64,000 nucleotides of DNA from Herbaspirillum sp. ASV7 (GCF_016429215.1 NZ_JAELUH010000003.1:1-64000), one strand, 5' to 3'. Counted from the stretch's first letter, positions 1 through 7,135 are shown. Made by a program: numbers and translations. The notes: generated by a model from the sequence alone, not told the origin.

Positions 1-20
1 CAGATGTGTATAAGAGACAG
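1..20. other. Tn5 mosaic-end / Nextera adapter remnant
   Basis: Bases 2-20 are identical to the 19-bp Tn5 transposase mosaic end used in Nextera libraries (AGATGTGTATAAGAGACAG). It lies exactly at the window edge with no transposon genes beside it. It is best read as untrimmed sequencing adapter at a contig end, not as host DNA. Confidence 0.93.
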
Positions 21-155
21 AGGCCTAATCGCTCGCGCTCAGCTTTCAAGCGGCTCCCGATTAACTGACGCAATTTTTCACCTTTTATATTTACAAGTGC
101 GAGATTTCGCACTATATTTGCGTCATTGCTAAGTGACGTATACAAATTTTACTCT

Positions 156-380
156 ATGTCTACATCCGCCATTTCGTTGCCATTAAGAAATCAAACCGAT
201 ATTCCGGCCGCCACGGATGTCACTTCGGTGGTTATGACCACCCGCCTGGATTCTCGCGAGGCGGAAAAAGTCTCTGCCTATGCGGTTCAAGACCATCGAA
301 CTCGCTCGTCCTTTCTCCGCCTCATGGTGCTGAAAGGTATTCAGGCCTACGAAAAAGAACACCAATCCGCAACCGCCTGA
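156..380 (+). CDS. Small putative ribbon-helix-helix-like phage protein
   Basis: A 74-residue protein. An upstream in-frame TTG at 126 exists, but the ATG at 156 gives a more natural start; no clear Shine-Dalgarno sequence precedes either. The C-terminal half (RTRSSFLRLMVLKGIQAYEKE) looks like the helical part of a small Arc/CopG-like DNA-binding fold, preceded by a stretch (SVVMTTRLDSREAEKVSAYA) that could supply the beta strand and first helix. That is a pattern guess, not a family match. It is the first gene of a same-strand series and may regulate the early genes of the element. Confidence 0.55.
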   Translation: MSTSAISLPLRNQTDIPAATDVTSVVMTTRLDSREAEKVSAYAVQDHRTRSSFLRLMVLKGIQAYEKEHQSATA

Positions 381-393
381 CTAGGGGGAACCT

Positions 394-636
394 ATGTACG
401 ACGATCCACGCCACATCCGTGATCACCGAATCGTAATCCGCTGCAACGCCGACAACTACGCCTTCATGAAGTCGCTGGCACAGCTGCAAGGTGAAAACCT
501 GGCGACCTTGGCCCACGACATGATGCTGCATATGGCCGTTGAGTTCGTTGTGGCTCGTGATGTGCCAATAGTAATCAACCAACACATGCAAACCAAGGCG
601 CTGAAGAGCCACTTTTTAGTGCCTCAAAATGCCTGA
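394..636 (+). CDS. Hypothetical phage protein, 80 aa
   Basis: I do not recognise the family. The start is supported by a strong AGGGGG Shine-Dalgarno sequence about 6 nt upstream of the ATG. The protein is mixed-charge, with a central helical stretch (YAFMKSLAQLQGENLATLAHDMMLHMAVEF) and no signal peptide or membrane segment. The gene overlaps the next one by 8 bp, which indicates translational coupling within the early region of the element. Confidence 0.6.
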   Translation: MYDDPRHIRDHRIVIRCNADNYAFMKSLAQLQGENLATLAHDMMLHMAVEFVVARDVPIVINQHMQTKALKSHFLVPQNA

Positions 637-826
637 TATCGAACTCACGCTGACAAGCCCTGAACTCATTGAGGCATTGGAAAGACTGATGGCGCACGAG
701 GGATTCGAAACAATCGAAGACGCCGCCGAGTTCGTGTTGTCCGCAGCGATTCGTGAAGGTGCAAAGCGTGTTACCGGCAAGGCAAGAGTGCTTTATGCCG
801 TTGAGGGGAAGAAGCCATGCGCGTAA
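629..826 (+). CDS. Hypothetical phage protein, 65 aa
   Basis: An acidic N-terminal part (ELTLTSPELIEALERLMAHEG) is followed by a helix and a basic tail (AIREGAKRVTGKARV). It overlaps the preceding gene by 8 bp and the ogr-like gene by 10 bp, so it is part of one tightly packed transcription unit. A small DNA-binding or regulatory role is possible from the charge pattern, but no motif proves it. Confidence 0.55.
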   Translation: MPDIELTLTSPELIEALERLMAHEGFETIEDAAEFVLSAAIREGAKRVTGKARVLYAVEGKKPCA

Positions 827-1077
827 TCAGCATCCCATGTCCACACTGCCAGAATCGTGTGAGAGCGGCCAAAAGCCGCACCATGTCGTCGATGATGAAG
901 GAAATCACGTACCAGTGCCAGAACGCAGACTGTGGCCATACCTTCGTCGCCACGCTTGAGGTCTCGCGCACGGTATCGATGTCGGCCATGCCGAATCCAG
1001 AAGTGCGCATCCCGATTTCCTCGCGCGCATTCCTGGCCGCCAAGAACCAGATGTCGTTAGACCTCGCGACCGCCTAA
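817..1077 (+). CDS. ogr: Ogr/Delta-like zinc-finger late-gene activator
   Basis: An 86-residue protein with the Ogr/Delta family zinc-binding layout: CPHC at residues 8-11 and, after about 24 residues, CQNADC ending in GHTFV. P2 Ogr and P4 Delta have the same C-x2-C ... C-x4-C arrangement, followed by a short region contacting RNA polymerase alpha. Family members activate late promoters of P2-like phages and their satellites. Here the gene sits among small early genes, not beside tail genes, so the late genes it would activate are outside the window or missing. The assignment rests on the motif and on the gpA gene downstream. Confidence 0.85.
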   Translation: MRVISIPCPHCQNRVRAAKSRTMSSMMKEITYQCQNADCGHTFVATLEVSRTVSMSAMPNPEVRIPISSRAFLAAKNQMSLDLATA

Positions 1078-1111
1078 GCGGCCGTTCAACTCCCGATAAA
1101 TCAATGCCTGC

Positions 1112-1131
1112 CGTGCGCCATTTGGCGCACG
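1112..1131. repeat. Perfect 9-bp inverted repeat in the ogr downstream gap
   Basis: CGTGCGCCA and its exact complement flank a 2-base spacer, 35 bp after the ogr-like stop and 26 bp before the next start. There is no T-run, so an intrinsic terminator is unlikely. An operator or a recombinase-type dyad is possible. Confidence 0.6.
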
Positions 1132-1156
1132 CGGGATTCGCTCACCCTAAAAAATC

Positions 1157-1384
1157 ATGGCCACGATTACCGATCAGCAAAAAGCCATCAACGCACTTAC
1201 ATTGATCCGGCTTCGCATGGACGAGGATCTGCAGGAATTCCGATGCGCGCAGCGCATGCTGTCGTACAAGGCAGTGCTCAATGACGGCCTGCGTTGGAAT
1301 GTAATTTGGGAAGGGAAGAACGCTATTTCTCAGCGTATCGCCGCTCGACTGCAACGTATTGACGGCCTGCTGGGGGAATGGTGA
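1157..1384 (+). CDS. Hypothetical phage protein, 75 aa
   Basis: Not recognised. A helical, charged protein (MATITDQQKAINALTLIRLR at the N-terminus) with no signal peptide or transmembrane segment. It begins 26 bp after the inverted repeat and its TGA overlaps the ATG of the next small gene, which suggests coupling. It probably belongs to the replication/early module that leads into the gpA-type gene. Confidence 0.6.
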   Translation: MATITDQQKAINALTLIRLRMDEDLQEFRCAQRMLSYKAVLNDGLRWNVIWEGKNAISQRIAARLQRIDGLLGEW

Positions 1385-1470
1385 TGCGCACGGCACTGGC
1401 TTATTGCATCGCGGGACTGCTGTTGCTTGCGCCGGTCCTGCTGTCGGCGCTGGGCTGGGTGAAGGGCTGA
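1384..1470 (+). CDS. 28-residue single-pass membrane peptide
   Basis: A short reading frame starting at an ATG that overlaps the stop of the upstream gene (TGATG). It encodes MRTALAYCIAGLLLLAPVLL and eight more residues: one hydrophobic helix with a positively charged N-terminus and a KG end. Such small membrane peptides occur in phage early regions, for example as exclusion or lysis-control factors, but nothing here fixes a function. Stop-start coupling and membrane character are the only evidence that it is real. Confidence 0.5.
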   Translation: MRTALAYCIAGLLLLAPVLLSALGWVKG

Positions 1471-1472
1471 CT

Positions 1473-1826
1473 ATGCGCTGCGCCCGTATCAAGGACCATG
1501 CGTCATTCCGCCCTGTCACGGATCTGCTGCGCGAGCGCGAGGCACAAGCTCCTACGCCGCCAGGCGATGAGGCAGCGCTGGCCGAGCTAGAAAAAGCCAT
1601 GACGCTACTGCGCACCCGGAAGGCCCCTAACAACCAGCTCGGCGTCGCGTATTCGTGGGCGGCCACGGCCAGGCCTGTACGTCGCCATATCTTGAACCTG
1701 GCTGGTCTGTCGCCTGACCGCTGGGAATCGCCTATCCACTCATTCACCGAAGCCGAACGCCTGGCCATGCGTCATGCCGTACTGCGCGCAATCTCGACCT
1801 ATGAAAGAGCACTCAATGCAGTATAA
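1473..1826 (+). CDS. Hypothetical phage protein, 117 aa
   Basis: Starts at the ATG at 1473, two bases after the small membrane peptide stops; an open frame continues upstream but would overlap that gene. Not recognised. It has a Pro/Ala linker (EAQAPTPPGDEAAL), a helical middle and a C-terminal helix (AERLAMRHAVLRAISTYERAL). The 3' end overlaps the start region of the gpA-type gene by 11 bp, so the two are probably translated together. Confidence 0.6.
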   Translation: MRCARIKDHASFRPVTDLLREREAQAPTPPGDEAALAELEKAMTLLRTRKAPNNQLGVAYSWAATARPVRRHILNLAGLSPDRWESPIHSFTEAERLAMRHAVLRAISTYERALNAV

Positions 1827-3867
1827 GAAAGTCGATACAAAGACGCGCCGCAAGCACAAGGCCTTCGTCGAATCCCCTCAATTCGCCCGTGAACTGGATC
1901 GTATCCCCCTGAAGTGGCGCGGCCGTGTTGTTAGCCAGGCGCTGGAGCTGATGTCGATATGGCACTGGCGCAAGATCTTCGAGCCGGTGGCGCTCGATTT
2001 CGTGCGCGACTTCGCCGACCAGTATGTGCCGGCCGGAATCGACCTTTCCCAAGACGATGCAGAGATCTGCGCGACTGCTGAGAGGGCCGCCGAGAACGTC
2101 AAGAAAATGTTGTGGAAGGCGATTTCGGACACGAACGCACGCGACATCATCGAGCAAGAATGCAGCGACTACGGCATTGATGTCCCCGAGGTGGACGACG
2201 ACGATTTGCGCGCCATCATCGCGCGCGTGGTAGACCCGCGTTGGTGGCGCCGGCAGTTGCGCAAGGTGGTCGGCCGCGCCTTCGAGGGCGGCAATATCCG
2301 CCTGGGCTATGTTCACTATCACGGCGAGCCCTATGCCAGCAATGACGCTGTGCTGTCGCGCCTGGCGCAGAACAAACGCAATACAGCGGCCCTTGAGGCC
2401 ACCATGGTGCGCAACGAGGCTGGCCAGGAATTCAGCATTGCCGAACTGGCTGAGAAGACCACTGCAAACAAGACCATTCGCCGCGGCGAGCTGATGTTGC
2501 GCATCAACGGTTTCGAGATGATCGCCCGCGAGTGCAAGGATGAAGGGCTGTTCCTCACCTGGTCATGCCCGTCGCGCTTCCACGCGACGCTACACAGCGG
2601 CAAGCCAAATCCGAAATACGACGGATCGGACCCGCGCGCGGCAAATAAGTACCTGGGCAAGATGACTGCACTGGCGCGCTCGGCGCTGGCCCGGCGCGGT
2701 ATTGGTCTCTACGGCTTCCGTATTGCCGAACCTCACCACGATGGATGCCCGCACTGGCACATGCTGGTGTTCGTGCGCGCCTTACCGGGTTACACCACGC
2801 CGCACATCAAGGACGTGGCCGGCCGCGCCGTGCGCGTCATGAAGCGATATGCCTGGCGCGTGGACCGTGGTGAGCCCGGGGCCTTCAAGCGTCGGCTCGA
2901 CGTGAAGCGCATCGACTGGTCGAAGGGCAGCGCCGCCGGCTACATCGCCAAATATGTGGCCAAGAATATCGACGGCGTGGCCGACCACAAGACCAAAGAA
3001 GGTTACGTGGTCACTACCGACACCGCCGGGGACTATGAGTTGACACCCTCGGCACGGGTTGAAGCATGGGCCGCGCGCTGGGGTATTCGCCAGTTCCAGC
3101 AATGGGGCGGCGCACCGGTGAGTGTCTGGCGCGAACTGCGCCGCGTGCCTGAAGACATGGTGCAAGAGGCCCCGCCGGCTATGGCCGCTGCCTGGGATGC
3201 GGTTCAGAAGGTCGAGGGCGAGAAGCGTGCATGCTGGGCGAGCTACCTGCGTGCGCAGGGCGGCGCTATCGTGAAACGCGACGATCTGATGATTACCCTG
3301 GCCAAGGAAACCAAGACCGTGACCGGCCGCTATGAAGAGTGCGAGCGCGTCATGCCCTATGGGGTGCAATGCCGTCAACTGGCCGGGGTGGTTTTTAAAT
3401 CCGTTCGCCACACATGGACGCCAGTTCAAGGGAACGACGCCCGCGCATCGGCGGGTTCGGGGTTCCCTTGGACTCGTGTAAATAACTGTACGGCCCCCGC
3501 CGGCACTGGATTTGCGGCCGATACGTCCTTCGAGCCGAAGATCGCGCCAACGCCGGTCACGTTCAAGCCGGACCAGGCCGCCCAGATCGAGCATGCCTGG
3601 CTCGCCCTGGGCGCATGCCCCTGGCCCCGGCCGATGGCCGATGACATGCCGAGGGCCCCAGCGCCGACCATGACTGCCGACGAGCAGCGCCGGGCGCTTG
3701 CCTCCTGGGATGCCATCAAGGCATGCCCCTGGCCGCGCATGGTGCCGGTACCGGACAAGTCCCCGCGCCATGGCACGCCGCGCCAGGTCGCCGACTGGCG
3801 CGCCGGCCGGCTCGATGTGACCGAATTACCGATTGATCCCAACCCAACGAAAGGGAATGCCCCATGA
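1816..3867 (+). CDS. Phage replication endonuclease, gpA (HUH) family
   Basis: A 683-residue rolling-circle replication initiator related to P2 gpA, which nicks one strand at the phage origin and becomes covalently attached through tyrosine. The metal-binding HUH motif is PHWHMLVF (His313 and His315), preceded by YGFRIAEPHHDG. The catalytic paired tyrosines are in AAGYIAKYVAKN (Tyr376 and Tyr380). The N-terminal ~300 residues match the usual gpA helical region. An AAAGAG sequence sits 6 nt before the chosen ATG; an ATG at 1801 is an alternative. The C-terminal tail is Pro-rich and carries the ACPWPR motif twice, an uncommon feature. Strong family call; the origin it nicks is not identified. 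Confidence 0.92.
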   Translation: MQYKKVDTKTRRKHKAFVESPQFARELDRIPLKWRGRVVSQALELMSIWHWRKIFEPVALDFVRDFADQYVPAGIDLSQDDAEICATAERAAENVKKMLWKAISDTNARDIIEQECSDYGIDVPEVDDDDLRAIIARVVDPRWWRRQLRKVVGRAFEGGNIRLGYVHYHGEPYASNDAVLSRLAQNKRNTAALEATMVRNEAGQEFSIAELAEKTTANKTIRRGELMLRINGFEMIARECKDEGLFLTWSCPSRFHATLHSGKPNPKYDGSDPRAANKYLGKMTALARSALARRGIGLYGFRIAEPHHDGCPHWHMLVFVRALPGYTTPHIKDVAGRAVRVMKRYAWRVDRGEPGAFKRRLDVKRIDWSKGSAAGYIAKYVAKNIDGVADHKTKEGYVVTTDTAGDYELTPSARVEAWAARWGIRQFQQWGGAPVSVWRELRRVPEDMVQEAPPAMAAAWDAVQKVEGEKRACWASYLRAQGGAIVKRDDLMITLAKETKTVTGRYEECERVMPYGVQCRQLAGVVFKSVRHTWTPVQGNDARASAGSGFPWTRVNNCTAPAGTGFAADTSFEPKIAPTPVTFKPDQAAQIEHAWLALGACPWPRPMADDMPRAPAPTMTADEQRRALASWDAIKACPWPRMVPVPDKSPRHGTPRQVADWRAGRLDVTELPIDPNPTKGNAP

Positions 3868-4010
3868 CCGCGTTTCGTGTTGTCGTGCGCACTGCCAGCG
3901 CACGCCATTCCTACACCGCCATCGCAGCCCATAGCTGCGACGTGATCGCCGCCGCCGTCGATCGCTTTGGCGTGTGCTCTGTTACGGCCACCAAGGAGAA
4001 GAAGCAATGA
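3864..4010 (+). CDS. Small conserved-looking phage protein, 48 aa
   Basis: The ATG overlaps the TGA of the gpA gene (ATGA) and the TGA overlaps the next ATG, so it sits in a coupled series. The protein is compact: a strand-rich N-terminus (TAFRVVVRTASARHSYTAIA), Cys25 and Cys38, and a KEKKQ end. I recall similar short proteins in betaproteobacterial prophages but cannot name a domain. Function unknown. Confidence 0.6.
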   Translation: MTAFRVVVRTASARHSYTAIAAHSCDVIAAAVDRFGVCSVTATKEKKQ

Positions 4011-4381
4011 ATGCACCTGTGAAATTTGATGTGATCGCCCCCGCCAGCAAGTCGCGTGACTTCGTGATGCAGCCTCCGCAGAGCCTCGACCGCATTACGT
4101 TCAACACGCCCGACGATGGTGTGCTGGCGGGCTATGTGTCTGTCATTCGTCAGCACCTGGGCAATGGCGAGCGATTCGCCTGGGTAGAGCTGGACAACGA
4201 ACCGGCCGGCCAATTCCGTGGTGTACCTCTGGTCGACATCATTTCTTGCGATGGCTCTGGCGGTACCCGCCGCCATGCTGCCGCCAGCGGCGAATCGCGC
4301 AATCTTTACCTGGGCGACTACAGCGAAAGCCTAACCAGATCGTTGGCATTTAACAACGGAGGCCGCAATGTTTCTAAATGA
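4007..4381 (+). CDS. Hypothetical phage protein, 124 aa
   Basis: Starts at an ATG overlapping the previous stop; an upstream in-frame start would overlap that gene fully and is less likely. The protein has no membrane segment or recognised motif. The middle (VSVIRQHLGNGERFAWVELDNEPAGQ) looks like a small alpha/beta fold. It ends inside the DUF4224 gene's start, again by overlap, placing it in the gpA-to-int transcription unit. Confidence 0.6.
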   Translation: MNAPVKFDVIAPASKSRDFVMQPPQSLDRITFNTPDDGVLAGYVSVIRQHLGNGERFAWVELDNEPAGQFRGVPLVDIISCDGSGGTRRHAAASGESRNLYLGDYSESLTRSLAFNNGGRNVSK

Positions 4382-4571
4382 GGAGGAAATCCACATTCTC
4401 ACTGGTCGAAAAATGAAGAGCCTGCAAATCGCAGCTTTGCGGCAAATGGGCGTGGCTTTTCGAGTAAACGCGACCGGGCATCCAGTCGTGACAAAAGCCG
4501 CCGTCGAAGGAAGAAAGGAAGATAAGCCTCCCCGCCCCTCCTGGACACCTAGGGCATTGAGGACGAACTGA
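4368..4571 (+). CDS. DUF4224 family protein
   Basis: A 67-residue protein whose first 45 residues fit the DUF4224 pattern: an FLNEEEIHILTGRK start, then QIAALRQMGVAF, then VNATGHPVV. DUF4224 proteins are typically encoded directly upstream of a phage tyrosine integrase, as here, with one base between the stop and the int ATG. A role as excisionase or integrase partner is often guessed from this position but is inference. The start overlaps the preceding gene by 14 bp. Confidence 0.8.
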   Translation: MFLNEEEIHILTGRKMKSLQIAALRQMGVAFRVNATGHPVVTKAAVEGRKEDKPPRPSWTPRALRTN

Positions 4572-4572
4572 T

Positions 4573-5598
4573 ATGGGAAGGAAACCAACAAGAAATAGCG
4601 GACTACCGAGTGGTATGCGAGCACGACATCGCCCCTCCGGTACCTATTATTTTTTAGACACCGGAGAAAGGCCACGGCGAGAGATTGCGCTAGGCAGCGA
4701 CTATCATCTGGCGGTAATGAAGTGGGCCGAATTGAGTATTGCCAAGCACGGCACCACCAGCACCATTACCTTTCGCTACGTTGCCGAGCAATATATGAAG
4801 GAGGTTCTTCCCAAAAAAGCCCGACGGACGCAGCAGGACAATCTCAAGGAGCTAGATTGGCTATACAAGTTCTTCGATGAGCCAGGTGCATTGCTAGACG
4901 ATATAGAGCCGATGCACATACGCCAATACTTAGATTGGCGAGAAGCAAAAGTTCGTGCCAATAGGGAAAAGGCTCTGTTTAGCCACATCTGGAACTTTGC
5001 GCGCGGCAAAGGGCTAACCAACAAAACTAACCCTTGTGCAGGAATCCGGGGAAATACAGAGAGTGGCCGCAGCATTTATGTGGAAGATGCGGTTTATACA
5101 GCGGTCTGGGAACTGGCAAGTGAGCCACTACGTGATGCCATCGAACTTGCCTACTTGACAGGTCAACGGCCTGCAGACGTGTTGAAGCTATCCAGATCGG
5201 ACATAAAAGATGGTGCGCTGTGGGTTCAGCAAAATAAGACCAGCAAGCGCCTACGTATCGTCATCGAAGGGCAGCTTGCGAAAGCTCTTGATCGCATCAA
5301 CGCACGCAAAGTAGTCAGTACAGGACTCATTTGTACGGCAAAGGGCCAACCGTTCACGTATGCAATGCTGAGAGGCGCCTTTGATCGGGCGCGTCTAGCG
5401 GCGAGTGAGGCGCATCCACAATTGGCCGACCAGATTAAGGCGTATCAATTCCGCGATCTACGAGCCAAAGCGGCAACTGATACCGAAGAAACCGCCGGTA
5501 TGGATGCTGCGCAGTCGCAACTTGGTCACACTACGGCGTCGATGACGTCACATTATGTCCGTCATCGAAAAGGCAAACTTGTAAAGCCTACAAAGTAG
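4573..5598 (+). CDS. int: Tyrosine recombinase, phage integrase
   Basis: A 341-residue site-specific recombinase. Catalytic residues visible are Arg199 (YLTGQRPADV), Lys222 (QQNKTSKR), Arg297 (FRDLRAKAAT), His319 (QLGHTTASM) and the nucleophile Tyr328 (TSHYVRH). The His normally starting the H-x-x-R box is Arg294 here, a variation seen in some phage integrase subfamilies. Residues 60-150 form the core-binding SAM-like domain and the N-terminal 50 residues resemble an arm-binding domain. The gene points toward the tRNA-Leu fragment 120 bp downstream, which is presumably its attachment site. Confidence 0.93.
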   Translation: MGRKPTRNSGLPSGMRARHRPSGTYYFLDTGERPRREIALGSDYHLAVMKWAELSIAKHGTTSTITFRYVAEQYMKEVLPKKARRTQQDNLKELDWLYKFFDEPGALLDDIEPMHIRQYLDWREAKVRANREKALFSHIWNFARGKGLTNKTNPCAGIRGNTESGRSIYVEDAVYTAVWELASEPLRDAIELAYLTGQRPADVLKLSRSDIKDGALWVQQNKTSKRLRIVIEGQLAKALDRINARKVVSTGLICTAKGQPFTYAMLRGAFDRARLAASEAHPQLADQIKAYQFRDLRAKAATDTEETAGMDAAQSQLGHTTASMTSHYVRHRKGKLVKPTK

Positions 5599-5602
5599 TC
5601 AG

Positions 5603-5683
5603 AATTCGTTCCGCAAAAAAAAATCAGGCCAGTCTGGCGGCGGTTTTCAGGCTGATGTGTTTACCCGATTTGCGGAACGAATT
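5603..5683. repeat. 15-bp perfect inverted repeat between int and att
   Basis: AATTCGTTCCGCAAA at 5603-5617 is repeated in exact inverse at 5669-5683, with 51 bases between. The spacer itself contains imperfect self-complementary parts (ATCAGGCC and GGCTGAT). The position between the integrase stop and the attachment core fits arm-type integrase or excisionase binding sites; a large terminator hairpin is the alternative. Confidence 0.7.
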
Positions 5684-5720
5684 TAAGTGTTAAGTCTATG
5701 ATTTTATTGCTTTTCGTCAT

Positions 5721-5784
5721 GGACTTAAAATCCGCCGCTTACCCGGAAGGGGGCGTGCCGGTTCGACCCCGGCCTCAGGCACCA
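5721..5784 (+). pseudogene. tRNA-Leu(UAA) 3' fragment, attachment site
   Basis: The sequence contains the tRNA-Leu anticodon loop CTTAAAA (anticodon UAA) with the 3' side of its stem, the long variable arm, the T arm (GCCGG-TTCGACC-CCGGC), the acceptor 3' strand CTCAGGC and ACCA. The matching 5' strand GCCTGAG and the D arm are absent upstream, where prophage sequence lies. This is the duplicated 3' tRNA end left by integration. The crossover lies at or upstream of the anticodon stem. Direct confirmation needs the other element end. Confidence 0.85.
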
Positions 5785-5968
5785 GCACATAGGGCATGCA
5801 GCGATCGCGCATGCGACCCCAGACGGAGATGGTTTTCTTCGCGCGCGACCACGGTCGAACCGCGCCGGATCAGGCTGCCTGCCCTGCCTGTCAATACCCG
5901 TCATTCAATGATGTCGACGATCTTGCGCCCTCATGGGACACCCCGCGTCCGGGGCGCGATGCCCGGCG

Positions 5969-6190
5969 TCAGCGCTTGAGCAACTCCAGCGCATCCTCGG
6001 CCACGCTGCGCAGGTTGGTGATGGTGGCATTGAGCTCGGCCAGCTCGGCCGCAGTGGGCGGCTGATCCATGCCATTCTTGACCAGCGAGGCCTTGATGAT
6101 GGTCGCAGCCATCTGCCACGCAGCTTTATTGTGCGCGTCGACCAGCTCTCTCTGGATACGCTCCAACTCCGCTTTCTGATTTTTATCCAT
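5969..6190 (-). CDS. Hypothetical protein, 73 aa
   Basis: The first chromosomal gene beyond the attachment site. A soluble, helical protein with heptad-like patterns (QKAELERIQRELVDAHNKAA and AELNATITNLRSVAEDALEL), likely a short coiled coil. No family recognised. It stands alone between the att fragment and the divergent lipoprotein gene; the 282 bp upstream are AT-richer and could hold both promoters. Confidence 0.6.
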   Translation of the reverse strand: MDKNQKAELERIQRELVDAHNKAAWQMAATIIKASLVKNGMDQPPTAAELAELNATITNLRSVAEDALELLKR

Positions 6191-6472
6191 TGCTATCTTT
6201 AACGAGGCTGTCCTTGAATCCGCGCTAGTTCATGTGCAGATTCATGTAAGTCCCAATGGAAGACCATACGCCTGAATCATTCAACATTACTTTCAGTCCG
6301 GCAATTTCACAAGCGATTTTACCTTCTCAAACCTGACTTGCGCGCATTCGCATGCGTTTCTCACCGAGCGATAACAAACTCTGTTACCGATCTTTACCAA
6401 GTCGCCAAACCTGCCCATCGGTGAATCCTTTACAATTCAGCCCACCGTATCCTGTCGCTGGAGATCCGCCGC

Positions 6473-7045
6473 ATGTCGCGCACGCGCTTTTGTGTTCCGC
6501 CCGCCCTCGTCGCCTTACTTCCCCTGGTCCTGGCCGCCTGCACGACCGGCAAGACCGCTTTCTACCACCAGGAAGAATTCAGCGATACCAGTGCCTTCTC
6601 GCGCAGCTTCCCCGGTAGCGAAAAAGCCGTCTGCGAAGCCGCCCGGCGCGCGCTGCTGGGCCAGGGCTATGTGATCAGCAAATCCACCGACAACACCATG
6701 GACGGCAACAAGAGCTTCCAGCCGGCCAGCGACAAGCATATGGAAATCGCCTTCCACGTCGTCTGTGCCTCCAATGGCAACGGCAAGAGCGCGACCATGT
6801 TCGTCAGCGCCACCCAGGATGGCTACGGGATCAAGAAGAGCAATAGCTCAGCCAGCCTGGGCGTGAGCGTGCTGGGTTCGGTGTCCATGCCCTTCGCCGC
6901 CAGCGACGATTCGATGGTACGCGTTTCCAGCGAGACCATACGCTCGCCGGATTTCTATGACCGATTCTTTGGCGCGGCCGAGCGCTACCTGTTGGTCGAC
7001 GTCGATGACGATGCGGGCAACCAGAAGAAACCGGAAAGCAAATAG
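6473..7045 (+). CDS. DUF2242 family lipoprotein
   Basis: A 190-residue predicted outer-membrane or periplasmic lipoprotein. The signal peptide ends in the lipobox LAAC with the lipidated Cys23. The mature part (FYHQEEFSDTSAFSRSFPGS, then a KAVCEAARRALLGQGYVI segment) fits the DUF2242 family of betaproteobacterial lipoproteins with unknown function. It is monocistronic, followed by an 18-bp perfect hairpin that also serves the convergent gene. Confidence 0.75.
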   Translation: MSRTRFCVPPALVALLPLVLAACTTGKTAFYHQEEFSDTSAFSRSFPGSEKAVCEAARRALLGQGYVISKSTDNTMDGNKSFQPASDKHMEIAFHVVCASNGNGKSATMFVSATQDGYGIKKSNSSASLGVSVLGSVSMPFAASDDSMVRVSSETIRSPDFYDRFFGAAERYLLVDVDDDAGNQKKPESK

Positions 7046-7059
7046 TCTATCCGCAAGGA

Positions 7060-7097
7060 TCAATGAAAATGGCGGCCGTGGCCGCCATTTTCATTGA
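7060..7097. terminator. Bidirectional terminator hairpin
   Basis: Two perfect 18-bp arms (TCAATGAAAATGGCGGCC and its complement) enclose a 2-base loop. The stem base is A/T-rich on both sides (AAAA ... TTTT), and the site lies between convergent genes. Confidence 0.85.
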
Positions 7098-7135
7098 TGT
7101 CCCGCCATCGAAACAGCATGGCGGGAACGCCAGCA

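Larger units (their letters stand above)
21..5784 (+). mobile_element. Right end of a P2-like prophage or satellite, truncated by the contig edge
   Basis: The segment holds only plus-strand, tightly packed small genes, an Ogr/Delta activator, a gpA-type HUH replication protein, DUF4224 and a tyrosine integrase. It ends at a tRNA-Leu 3' fragment typical of an integrase target. Ogr and gpA are hallmarks of P2-like phages and their satellites. No capsid, tail, lysis or portal genes are present in the window. The left attachment site and the intact tRNA-Leu are expected to the left of base 1. Whether this is a full prophage or a defective remnant cannot be decided here. Confidence 0.85.

Noticed and set aside
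5721-5784. A functional tRNA-Leu gene
   Set aside because: The acceptor 5' strand and D arm are missing, so only the 3' portion is present.
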